From: Bradyrhizobium sp. AZCC 1610
Lineage (GTDB): Bacteria > Pseudomonadota > Alphaproteobacteria > Rhizobiales > Xanthobacteraceae
Assembly (NCBI RefSeq): GCF_036924515.1
Contig: NZ_JAZHRR010000001.1
Span: forward strand, 1,273,001 to 1,337,000
Length of the DNA: 64,000 bases
Direction: 5' to 3'
The position numbers and the translations under genes were made by a program. The notes under the pieces are model-generated. The model made no database searches, had not been told where the DNA came from, and saw nothing but the letters and a program-made list of their open reading frames with translations. The first letter of the stretch is position 1. Every line of letters starts with the position of its first letter. Positions 33,189 through 41,344 of the stretch are shown in pieces.

Positions 33189-34190
33189 ATGTCCAGTTCC
33201 GAGCAGACGAATTATTACCCGCTATTCGACTACATCCGCGCCATCGCAGCGATCGGTATATTTTTCGCCCATAGTGGCACATTGATATCTGCCGACGCCG
33301 GAAATTTCTGCGTCCAGGTCTTTTTCGCTCTCAGTGGATATTTGATCGGCGGGATACTACTGCGATCGAAGCCTGACGACTTGCCGAGATTTTATTTCAA
33401 CCGATCGTTTCGCATCTGGATTCCCTACGCCGTCGCGATCGGTATCCTGTTCGCTGCGACGGCCGCAAAGCAAGGCTTGCAAGACACGAAGATTTTCGAG
33501 TTCTTCGTCTACATGGTGACCTTCGTTTACAATTGGTTCGGGCCGCCACAACTTGCGACGGCGCGTGAGCACATGCCGTTGCACGGCACGGGCAATCACT
33601 TCTGGTCGATATGTGTCGAGGAGCAATTCTATCTGCTCGCTCCATTGCTGATCATGCTTGTGAGGCGATGGGTCGTGATGGCTATTCTCGCCGGCCTTGT
33701 CGTGCTCAACTTTGTGCTTCCTCACGACTTCGCTTCAATCGCTCTCGGCGTCCTGCTGGCCATTTTTGGCAGAGAGCGATCCGTTGCAATAGCCGCTGCT
33801 TCATCTGCACTGGTTATCGCTGTAGCCTTTCCGTACCCAGTTTGGGCACCGTTCCTCGCCGTCTCGATCATCGCGGCCTGCTCGATGCAAGGCAGTCAGA
33901 CGAGATTGGGTCGAATCGTCGGCGGGGCCTCATTCCCCTTCTATCTCAATCATTGGATTGGGCTATTCGCCATCAACCCGTTGGTGCGGTACGGTCTCCC
34001 GCATTGGAGCGCCGTAGCAATAGCCTTCCTGATTTCATCAAGCTTTAGCTTGATCCATTTTGCGCTAATCGATTCCTGGATAGCGAAGAATAGAGAGAGG
34101 TTCTTTACGCAACGACGCGGCGCGATGCTGCTAGTCGCCGGCCTCGCGATGATTGCGACCGGCCTTGCGACAGCGATCAACGTTTGGTAG
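33189..34190 (+). CDS. Acyltransferase family 3 membrane protein (OafA-like)
   Basis: A 333-residue protein with about ten membrane segments. The N-terminal YIRAIAAIGIFFAHSG holds the conserved Arg and His of the family. FFALSGYLIGGILL follows, then an R-F-Y-x-x-R motif (RFYFNRSFRIWIPY) and FWSICVEEQFYLLAPLL, the classic acyltransferase 3 signature. Such proteins acetylate or succinylate surface polysaccharides using acyl-CoA. No SGNH domain is attached. Likely to decorate the exopolysaccharide. Confidence 0.88.
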   Translation: MSSSEQTNYYPLFDYIRAIAAIGIFFAHSGTLISADAGNFCVQVFFALSGYLIGGILLRSKPDDLPRFYFNRSFRIWIPYAVAIGILFAATAAKQGLQDTKIFEFFVYMVTFVYNWFGPPQLATAREHMPLHGTGNHFWSICVEEQFYLLAPLLIMLVRRWVVMAILAGLVVLNFVLPHDFASIALGVLLAIFGRERSVAIAAASSALVIAVAFPYPVWAPFLAVSIIAACSMQGSQTRLGRIVGGASFPFYLNHWIGLFAINPLVRYGLPHWSAVAIAFLISSSFSLIHFALIDSWIAKNRERFFTQRRGAMLLVAGLAMIATGLATAINVW

Positions 34191-34204
34191 CGTTGGAGAT
34201 ATTT

Positions 34205-34639
34205 CTAAGGCGTGGCGACCAGCCTCTTCCGGCGCAGGCGATTGTTAAGCAGGCTCATCGGATCAACTTGTGGGCTGGGCGTGGAGTGGAGGTATTCGTA
34301 TTTGCTCCACTGGTTGGACGGCCCGAATAGAAATAGCCTGACGGGAACTCGCCCGCCGCGGCGTACCGCTGAAAAGCCTTCTGCGTTCCGTAGAGGATGC
34401 CCATCCGCTGCCTTGGCTGCATTCTGGAACTGGTTCAAGGTCTGTGAGCCGGTGCTGCCATGGCCGTCATAGATGATCCCGTTTGTTACGGCAGTGCTAT
34501 AGCCAGAGGTACCAGAACCTCCGCTGGTGAAAGCCCCGAAGCCGGTTGAATCCGCGCCGATCGTGACCGTGGTGCCGGTGACGGAAAGGTGGCGTGGTCC
34601 CCGCGGCGTCAAATCCCGGTGCGAACTGGGGCTCGGCAA
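34205..34639 (-). CDS. Unrecognised open frame, possible gene remnant
   Basis: A 144-codon frame ending 14 bases after the acyltransferase stop on the other strand. The middle (VTIGADSTGFGAFTSGGSG, then NGIIYDGHGSTGSQTLNQF) has the Ser/Thr/Gly-rich look of a secreted beta-repeat protein. The ends are Arg/Pro-rich and not protein-like, and no signal peptide or start site is seen. It may be an internal piece of a decayed extracellular protein gene. Confidence 0.25.
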   Translation of the reverse strand: MPSPSSHRDLTPRGPRHLSVTGTTVTIGADSTGFGAFTSGGSGTSGYSTAVTNGIIYDGHGSTGSQTLNQFQNAAKAADGHPLRNAEGFSAVRRGGRVPVRLFLFGPSNQWSKYEYLHSTPSPQVDPMSLLNNRLRRKRLVATP

Positions 34640-34669
34640 GCGACCAACCTCTTCATACCGGGAGTCCGC

Positions 34670-37600
34670 CTATCGCAATGCCGACGGAAACGATGTCGAT
34701 ATCGGCGCAAGCGTGCCGCGGGATCGCAGTTTTCGGCGCAGCCGGTCGATGAGGAGGTAGATCACCGGCGTCGTGTACAGCGTCAGGATCTGCGACACGA
34801 GCAGCCCGCCGATGATGGTGATGCCGAGCGGCCGGCGCAGCTCGGTGCCGGGGCCGGTGGCAATGACCAGCGGAATGCCGGCAAACAAGGCCGCCATCGT
34901 CGTCATCAGGATGGGGCGGAAGCGGGCGCGGCAGGCCTCGAAGATCGCATCCGCCGACGACAGGCCGCGGTTGCGCTCGGCATCGAGCGCGAAATCGACC
35001 ATCATGATGCCGTTCTTCTTGACGATGCCGATCAACAGAATGATGCCGACAAAGGCGATCACCGTCAGCGGCGTATTGGTCACCTGCAGTGCCAGCAGCG
35101 CGCCGAGCCCTGCGGACGGCAATGTCGAGATGATCGTGATCGGGTGCGCCAGGCTCTCGTAGAGCACGCCGAGCACGATATACATCGCAACCAGTGCGCC
35201 GAGGATCAGCAGCGGCTGCCGCCCGCTGGTCTTGTTGAAATCGCCGGCATTGCCATCGAAGCTGCCGCGGATGCCTTCCGGCATGTGCAGCTCCTCGACC
35301 GCGCGCTGGATGTTTGTGGTCGCGACCTCCAGCGGCACGTCGGGCAACAGATTGAACGACACCGTGGCCGATGGGATCGACTGGGTGTGATTGATCGCCA
35401 GCGACGCCAGACCGCGATCATAGCGAACGACGGCCGACAGCGGTACCTGCGCATCGTTGGCGCCCGCCACGTAGATGCGCTCCAGATTGGAAGGGTCGCT
35501 CTGGAATTTCGGATCTATCTCCAGCACCACCATGTACTGGTTGCGCTGGGTATAGACGATCGATATTTGCCGCTGCGCAAACGCGTTGTTCAAGGCGTCA
35601 TCAATATCCTTGACCCGGACTCCAAGCGTGGCGGCGGCGTTGCGGTCGATCGTCAGCGTGAGCTGCAGCCCGGCGGCGTCGCGGTCGGTGGAAATGTCAG
35701 CAATGCCCTCGACCGTTTCCATGCGTTTGGCGACGATGGGGGCCCACTTCTTGAGAAGGTCGATGTGGACGCTGGTAACCGTGTATTGGTAGTCGGAGCT
35801 GCTTTGACGTCCGCCGGCACGAACATCCTGAGCGGCAAACATGTAGAGCCGTACGCCCGGCATCGTTTCGAGCTTCTTGCGTAGCCGGTCGATCACGAGT
35901 TGGGTGCTCAGCCCGGCTCTTTCCTGTGGCGGCTTGAGGCTGATGAAGAACAGCCCCCGGTTCGCCGTCATGCTGCCAAGGATCGATCCGACCCCCGCGA
36001 CGGCGTCGTCCGATTCAATGGCGTCCTCGAGCTGTTTCTGAAATCTGGTCATGGACTGGAACGAGGTGTCCGATGAACTTTGCGAGGCGCCGACGATGAG
36101 GCCGCTGTCGTCGATCGGAAAATAGCCCTTCGGGATCTTGATATAGAGCACCACCGTCAGCGCGATGGTCGCAAAGAATACGGTCAGCGTCAGGAACGGG
36201 AAGCCCAGCACCACGCGCAGCGTCCAGGTATAGAAGGCGACGATGCGCGACAGCATGCCCTCGACCAGGCGATCGAGCCAGGTCGCGCGGTCGAAGGTGG
36301 CCTGCTTGATGTAATGTGCGCAGATCATCGGCGTGACCGTGAGCGAGACCACGGTCGATACCATGACGGCGAAGGTCAGCGTCAGCGAGAATTCACGCAA
36401 CAGCCGGCCGGCGATCCCGTCCATGAAGATCAGCGGGGTAAAGGCCGCGATCAGGGACAGGCTGATCGAGAGCACGGTAAAACCGATCTGTTTGGCGCCC
36501 TCCAAGGCGGCCGGATACGGTGCCATTCCGTGCTCGAGATTGCGGTGCATGTTCTCGATCATGACGATGGCGTCGTCGACCACGAAGCCGACCGAGATCG
36601 CAAGCGCCATCAGCGACAGATTGTCGATCGAGAATCCGGCGAGCCACATGCCGGCGCAGGTGCCGGCCAGCGCCAGCGGCACCGAGACGCCGGCCGCAAT
36701 GGTCGGCGTCAGCCGCCGCAGGAAGACGAACACCACCATCATCACCAGGAACGCGGTCGCCAGCAGCGTGAACTGCATGTCGAGCACGCTGGCGCGGATG
36801 GTGTTGGTGCGGTCGACCAGCGTCGAAATCTCGAGGCCGGCGGGCAGCCATCGTTTGAGTTCCGGCAGCAAGGCTTTTATGCGGTCAACGGTCTCGATTA
36901 CATTGGCGTCGCCCTGCTTGGTGATCTGGATCAGCACCGCCGGCTGCTTGTTGAACCAGGCGATCGAGCGGTGGTTGCGGACGGAGTCCTCGATCTCGGC
37001 GACGTCGGCCAGGCGAACGAAATTGCCGGCCGAGCTCTTGATGATGATGTCGCGGAATTCGGCCGCGGTGCGCATCTGCTGGTTGGTGGAAATCGTCTCG
37101 CTCTGGCGGCCGCCGTCGAAGATGCCTACCGGGCCCAGCGGATTGGCGTTGATGATGGCGAGCCGCATGTCATCGGTGGCGATTCCCGCATTCGACAGCG
37201 CCACCGGGTTGAGCGCGATCCGCACCGCCGGCTGGTCGGCGCCGCTCACGGAAACTTCGCCGACGCCAGGCACCTGCGAGATACGCTGCGCGATCACGGT
37301 GTCGGCGACATCATACATCGCGCTGGTCGTCAGCGTCTTCGATGTCAGCGCCAGCACGAACATGGGCGTCGCCGCGGGATTGGCTTTACGGAATCGCGGC
37401 AGCGATGGCAGGTCGCCCGGCAGGTCCGCCAATGACGCATTGATCGCGGCCTGGACGTCGCGCGCCGCGCGGTCGATGTTGCGGCCGATCGAGAACTGCA
37501 ACTGGATGCTGGTGGTGCCGAGCGAACTGGTCGAGGTGATCTGCTCAATGCCGGCAATCTGCCCGAGCCGCCGCTCCAGGGGCGCCGCGACAGTGGCCGC

Positions 37601-37780
37601 CATCACGGCGGGATCCGCGCCGGGGCGATTGGCGAACACCCGGATCATCGGGAAATCGACATTGGGCACCGCCGAGACCGGCAGGAAGACATACGCGACC
37701 ATGCCGACCAGAAAGAGCCCGATCGCCAGCAGCGTGGTGCCGACCGGCCGGCGGATGAAGGGCTCGGAAATCGAGGCCAT
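34670..37780 (-). CDS. RND-family efflux transporter, inner-membrane pump (MdtB/MdtC/AcrB-like)
   Basis: A 1036-residue RND permease. It starts ISEPFIRRPVGTTLLAIGL with TM1, then the first porter domain (PGADPAVMAATVAAPLERRL). The TM4 proton-relay aspartates appear in SVGFVVDDAIVMIEN (about 400-414). The second half repeats the fold, with KNGIMMVDFA (about 930) and GTELRRPLGITIIGG. The V-D-D-A-I-V form places it with the MdtB/MdtC branch of hydrophobic/amphiphilic efflux pumps. No membrane-fusion partner or TolC-type gene lies on either side within the window, although the region past 37786 was cut into by the gspG gene. Start taken as the ATG at 37780. Confidence 0.92.
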   Translation of the reverse strand: MASISEPFIRRPVGTTLLAIGLFLVGMVAYVFLPVSAVPNVDFPMIRVFANRPGADPAVMAATVAAPLERRLGQIAGIEQITSTSSLGTTSIQLQFSIGRNIDRAARDVQAAINASLADLPGDLPSLPRFRKANPAATPMFVLALTSKTLTTSAMYDVADTVIAQRISQVPGVGEVSVSGADQPAVRIALNPVALSNAGIATDDMRLAIINANPLGPVGIFDGGRQSETISTNQQMRTAAEFRDIIIKSSAGNFVRLADVAEIEDSVRNHRSIAWFNKQPAVLIQITKQGDANVIETVDRIKALLPELKRWLPAGLEISTLVDRTNTIRASVLDMQFTLLATAFLVMMVVFVFLRRLTPTIAAGVSVPLALAGTCAGMWLAGFSIDNLSLMALAISVGFVVDDAIVMIENMHRNLEHGMAPYPAALEGAKQIGFTVLSISLSLIAAFTPLIFMDGIAGRLLREFSLTLTFAVMVSTVVSLTVTPMICAHYIKQATFDRATWLDRLVEGMLSRIVAFYTWTLRVVLGFPFLTLTVFFATIALTVVLYIKIPKGYFPIDDSGLIVGASQSSSDTSFQSMTRFQKQLEDAIESDDAVAGVGSILGSMTANRGLFFISLKPPQERAGLSTQLVIDRLRKKLETMPGVRLYMFAAQDVRAGGRQSSSDYQYTVTSVHIDLLKKWAPIVAKRMETVEGIADISTDRDAAGLQLTLTIDRNAAATLGVRVKDIDDALNNAFAQRQISIVYTQRNQYMVVLEIDPKFQSDPSNLERIYVAGANDAQVPLSAVVRYDRGLASLAINHTQSIPSATVSFNLLPDVPLEVATTNIQRAVEELHMPEGIRGSFDGNAGDFNKTSGRQPLLILGALVAMYIVLGVLYESLAHPITIISTLPSAGLGALLALQVTNTPLTVIAFVGIILLIGIVKKNGIMMVDFALDAERNRGLSSADAIFEACRARFRPILMTTMAALFAGIPLVIATGPGTELRRPLGITIIGGLLVSQILTLYTTPVIYLLIDRLRRKLRSRGTLAPISTSFPSALR

Positions 37781-38076
37781 GCTCAATCACGTCCATGGCG
37801 CCGGCGGAGCGGGCGCCGCATGTGGTGCTCCAGTCTTTCGAACCTGCCGGAATCCCGGATTAAATGGTTGGCCCGGACAGCGTCAGTTTAAGTTGGTATT
37901 TACCAGACGGCCGCGGCCCTGAATAAGCCCTTCCGCAAATATAATTAGCTTTCCCGATAACCGTTACTTGACGTTGACCGTCTTCCCAGCGGGTTCCATC
38001 CGTAAACCCTTTGAACACCAGTGACCAACAGTATCGTTCGCGGAAATTCACGAAGATGAATTCAGAGGCGATCAGG

Positions 38077-38571
38077 ATGTTGGCCAAGATACTGGACCGG
38101 GCGAGACCCCGTGTCGGAAAGCTGTTTCGGGGCGGGACCTTGCGGTTTCGCGACCGTAAAAATGCGGGCTATACGCTGCTCGAACTGCTGGTCGTAATGG
38201 GTATCCTGGCGGTCCTGACGGCAATCGCTACGCCGCAGCTGATGGGTTATTTCGGCAAGGCCAAGACCCAATCGGTGCAGCTCCAGATCGAGAATATCGG
38301 GACCGCGCTCGAACTCTATTATATGGAAAATGGCGCCTATCCGAGCGCCAGCGCTGGTTTAAAAGCCTTGGTCGAAGCGCCTCCCGAGGCGCCGCGCTGG
38401 AACGGTCCGTATCTGAAGAAGGCGAAGAACCTGCTTGATCCCTGGGGGCGGCCCTATCAATACGCCATCATCGATAGCCAGTACGAGGTCTATTCGCTGG
38501 GGCCGACCGGCAAGGCCACCTCGGCGTCTGTAGCCCAGTCATCGTCGTCGTACCGCAATTCAGGAAGCTAG
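38077..38571 (+). CDS. gspG: Type II secretion major pseudopilin GspG
   Basis: A 164-residue prepilin. A long basic leader (about 30 residues) is cut in NAGYTLLELLVVMGILAVL (Glu at +5), followed by the membrane helix and the GspG domain: YYMENGAYPSASAGLKAL, then DPWGRPYQYA and a calcium-site loop near YEVYSLG. The ATG at 38077 has AGAGG eight bases upstream; an ATG seven codons earlier is also in frame. This main fibre subunit is missing from the gspE-O run and stands alone 11 kb downstream, beside an RND pump and a PEP-CTERM gene. Confidence 0.9.
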   Translation: MLAKILDRARPRVGKLFRGGTLRFRDRKNAGYTLLELLVVMGILAVLTAIATPQLMGYFGKAKTQSVQLQIENIGTALELYYMENGAYPSASAGLKALVEAPPEAPRWNGPYLKKAKNLLDPWGRPYQYAIIDSQYEVYSLGPTGKATSASVAQSSSSYRNSGS

Positions 38572-39111
38572 CCTGAGTGGGGAGGCGAGATTGCTTTAGT
38601 CGACAGATGCCGTGGCGGCTGACGCTGCGCAGCAATATTTTTTGCGCTGAGAGTTGTTGGATGGGCCAGCGTTTCGCTGTGCCCAACACTTGCGGCGTTC
38701 CGATGCAAAAAAGGGCAAATATCGTCCTGTCCGCAGTCCTCTTGGCCGCAGCCATCACTTGGTGGATCAAGCGAGTCTGGATCGTCCACACGACGCAGGC
38801 ACGCAAAGTCATGCGGGCTGTCGTGCGCCACCACGCACCTCAGATAGGCTGCAATTTCGCTGCGCGATGCCTGACAAGGGAAGCGGAACAATGGTAGCAG
38901 TTTCGCGGATCCAATTCTTTTGCCGCTCAAAGGGGCCACGCGGCGAGATGTTGGATATCGTATCGAAACATTGGTCGTGAAGGGTTGGCGTGGCGAGGCG
39001 AGCGATCTGCCGGAAAACAGCAAGTGGGTGCTTGACGTACGGCGTTCAGCTAGTTGGTTTGGTTAATTATGCGAATCATGTACATTAAACCCATTCCTTG
39101 GGGGCTATGTC
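38572..39111. other. Intergenic spacer between gspG and a PEP-CTERM gene
   Basis: No gene is supported. A frame from 38703 would give a 64-residue protein with one possible membrane helix (MQKRANIVLSAVLLAAAITW), but it lacks a ribosome site and its C-terminus looks random. The last 60 bases are A/T-rich and likely hold the promoter of the gene at 39112. No terminator for gspG was recognised. Confidence 0.35.
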
Positions 39112-39654
39112 GTGAAATTCAAATCGAAGATATCCGGTTTTTTGGCGTTAATAGCGATGTCTATCGCTTTGTTGCCTGGGGCCGCGCATGCGGCACTTTT
39201 CAACTTCAGTTATAGTTTTCCGACATCCGATACACTGAACTTCCCAAGCGGATTAACTTCCGCTTCAGGTCAAATCACCGCGACGGATCAAGGCGGCGGC
39301 GTGTTCCTTGCCACTGCCATAGCGGGATTTTGGAATGGGGAAACCATCATCGGTATTATAGCCGCTGGTGGCTACCAAGGTATCAACGACAATTTGATTT
39401 TTCCTTCCTCGTATCCTGTCCTGAATTACAATGGAATTGCGTTTTCTGTGTCTGGTCCGACCAATGCGGTAAATGTCTATTATTATCCTACCCTCGGCTA
39501 CACCGAAGATTTTTCGAGCGTTGGCGTTTCTCCTGTTTTCAATTTGACCGCCGCGGTCCCTGAACCCTCTACTTGGGCGATGATGATCCTCGGCTTCATG
39601 GGCATTGGCTGCATAGCCTACAGGCGTCGTAAGGCCCTGACCACTGCTGCCTGA
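39112..39654 (+). CDS. PEP-CTERM sorting-domain protein
   Basis: A 180-residue secreted protein. The signal peptide runs to AHAALF (about residue 27). The short beta-rich mature part is full of Tyr, Phe and Asn (FNFSYSFPTSDTLNFPSG, VYYYPTLGYTEDF). The tail is VPEPSTWAM, a hydrophobic helix with a Cys (GIGCIAYRRRK), and AA at the end. It starts at a GTG at 39112 after GGGGGCTATGTC. A strong terminator follows at 39679. Likely exported and sorted together with the exopolysaccharide machinery. Confidence 0.87.
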   Translation: MKFKSKISGFLALIAMSIALLPGAAHAALFNFSYSFPTSDTLNFPSGLTSASGQITATDQGGGVFLATAIAGFWNGETIIGIIAAGGYQGINDNLIFPSSYPVLNYNGIAFSVSGPTNAVNVYYYPTLGYTEDFSSVGVSPVFNLTAAVPEPSTWAMMILGFMGIGCIAYRRRKALTTAA

Positions 39655-39678
39655 CCATGTCGAAATCGCAATCGCAGA

Positions 39679-39701
39679 GACCGCCACTGGCGGTCTTTTT
39701 T
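39679..39701 (+). terminator. Rho-independent terminator after the PEP-CTERM gene
   Basis: A perfect 7-base stem GACCGCC/GGCGGTC with a three-base loop is followed by TTTTTT. It begins 25 bases after the stop codon at 39654. Confidence 0.9.
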
Positions 39702-40329
39702 GCTATTGCTAGTTTAAGACCAGAATAGAATTGATCGGGTTTTTGACGTCTAGACTGAATTTTTCATCCAGCAGCGGTTTGAGTCTCGGGGTCTGCACGT
39801 CCAAGTGGACGGTGAGCCTTTTCCTCGCCAAAGTCGGTAGATCCGCGACGTCCCTTCTGCCGCTGGAAGACGAACAGCTATGGGTGGCCGAAACGCCCTC
39901 GCTCGTTGGCGAGATCGCACAACCGGCCGCGCGTCGCGTCTGGACGGCGGTTGGATCGGTAACGGATCTTCTTATCCGCGCCGAGATAGAGCGATAGAGC
40001 TGGCCTGCCGTTCCGATAGGCTCGTGACAGCTTGCGAGACTGCAGAATTCTTGGGCGGGCCCGCCATTTTTGAAGGGAGTTCGCGAAGGGCGCGGACCCA
40101 AGCATCTGCTCGGCCAGGAGCTTTCTCAGCCCCGCTCTGCTCCTCAAGCTCCTTGCCGCTCTGCCTCGGAGACATCCGTGCCGCCGATTCTGGCCTTCCA
40201 GATTAAGGACCGTTGGCCTCAGCGGTCCCGTGCTCGCGGACCAGAGAGACCATCGCAAACGGCGGGCTGGCCGATGCTTTCCAAGCCACCTGCGTAGAGA
40301 ATGACGGAATGACGTCAATCATCGGACCA
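39702..40329. other. Gene-poor spacer left of the first IS66 element
   Basis: Overlapping frames on both strands have no start signals, no recognisable motifs and Arg/Ser/Pro-rich composition typical of out-of-frame reading in G/C-rich DNA. Because a transposase remnant follows directly, this may be decayed mobile DNA, but nothing in it is identifiable. Confidence 0.35.
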
Positions 40330-40401
40330 CCAAAGCGAAGCGCCGTGAACAAACGGTCAGGTCGGCTTACGACTTCGGTCGAGGGCTCAAGACGCTCAAG
40401 G
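40330..40401 (+). pseudogene. 3' remnant of an IS481-type transposase gene, split by IS66
   Basis: In frame up to the IS66 insertion the sequence reads VRSAYDFGRGLKTLK. After removing the element and one 8-base duplication it continues VPIPYVFFC and a stop at 42916-42918. Intact IS481-type transposases end with Y-N-F-A-R-R-L-K-T-L-x-G-L-T-P-Y-E-F-I-C, so the match is clear though degenerate. The upstream portion of the gene is not recognisable. Confidence 0.5.
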
Positions 40402-40482
40402 GTAAGCGATGTTTTGCGGCCACCTTCCGGATGATGCGCTGATCTGCGAGTCTGCGGTTTGGTTTTAACCGTAAGGCTTAGA

Positions 40483-40911
40483 ATGGACACAGTGCGTAGT
40501 GCTACCACGGAGCCAGTGCGGCGGCTGGAAGTCTTCACCGGAGCCGGTCGTCGGCGGAAGTGGAGCGACGAGGACAAGGCGCGGATTGTCGCGGAGACTG
40601 TAGCGGGCGGGGAGTCGGTCTGTGCCGTGGCCCGGCGTCATGGGCTGTCGCCGCAGCAGTTGTTTGGCTGGCGCCGTCAACTGAGGGAAGCTGCGGCCCA
40701 GGATTCTGAAGCGGAAGAATTGCAGTTTGTGCCAGCGGTGGTGGATGTGCGCGCTTCGGCGCCCGCGCAGCGCAAAGCCCCGCGATGCAAGTCCGAGCCC
40801 GACGTCGGGATGATCGAGGTTGAGGTTGACGGCGTTACGATCAGGGCCGGTCGCGGCGCGGACGCAAACACGATTGCGGCCATCGTCCAGGCGCTGAAGG
40901 CGAGCCGGTGA
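40483..40911 (+). CDS. tnpA: IS66 accessory protein TnpA
   Basis: A 142-residue protein with an N-terminal helix-turn-helix of the IS66 orf1 type: RRRKWSDEDKARIVAETV, then SVCAVARRHGLSPQQLFGWR. A linker and a small C-terminal domain follow (MIEVEVDGVTIRAGRGAD). Needed together with TnpB and TnpC for transposition in studied IS66 elements. The stop overlaps the tnpB GTG start by four bases. Its start lies 81 bases inside the left end. Confidence 0.9.
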   Translation: MDTVRSATTEPVRRLEVFTGAGRRRKWSDEDKARIVAETVAGGESVCAVARRHGLSPQQLFGWRRQLREAAAQDSEAEELQFVPAVVDVRASAPAQRKAPRCKSEPDVGMIEVEVDGVTIRAGRGADANTIAAIVQALKASR

Positions 40912-41264
40912 TCGGTCCAACGGGTGCGGTTCGGGTGATGGTGGCAACCAGGCCGGTCGACTTCCGCAAGGGCGCCGAAGGATTGGCCACACTGGTGCGC
41001 GAGCACATGCTGGCCGATCCGTTCTCGGGCGCAGTCTACGTGTTCCGGGCCAAGCGGGCGGACCGGATCAAGCTGATCTTCTGGGATGGAACGGGCCTGT
41101 GCCTGTTCGCCAAACGGTTGGAGGACGGCATCTTCCGCTGGCCGAAGATCGAAGACGGCGTGATGCGTCTGTCGGCGGCGCAATTGTCGGCGCTGCTGGA
41201 AGGGCTGGACTGGCGGCGGGTGCATGAGGCACGGGAGACGGTAACGCCGACACAGCCCGGATAG
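40908..41264 (+). CDS. tnpB: IS66 protein TnpB
   Basis: A 118-residue protein with the IS66 Orf2 signature: ATRPVDFRKGAEGLATLV, then DPFSGAVYVFRAKRADRIKL and FWDGTGLCLFAKRLEDG. Complete length for the family. GTG start coupled to tnpA. Eighty bases separate it from tnpC. Confidence 0.93.
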   Translation: MIGPTGAVRVMVATRPVDFRKGAEGLATLVREHMLADPFSGAVYVFRAKRADRIKLIFWDGTGLCLFAKRLEDGIFRWPKIEDGVMRLSAAQLSALLEGLDWRRVHEARETVTPTQPG

Positions 41265-41344
41265 TTGTTGGCAGCGCTGTGGCGAAGTGAATCAGGGCTG
41301 TCGGGATCGTCGCAAAGCCCCGCCGAATATGATCTGATTTGACC

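Noticed and set aside
34589..37922. Three long plus-strand frames (431, 451 and 529 codons)
   Set aside because: All are mirror frames of the RND pump gene, rich in Gln, Arg, Asp and His, typical of reading a GC-rich gene backwards.
38703..38897. A possible 64-residue membrane protein after gspG
   Set aside because: No ribosome site, and the C-terminal half looks random. Mentioned only in the spacer entry.
39709..40577. Minus-strand frames left of the first IS66 element, considered as a decayed transferase or transposase
   Set aside because: No consecutive conserved blocks could be found in any frame. Only the plus-strand IS481-like ending next to the insertion is supported.
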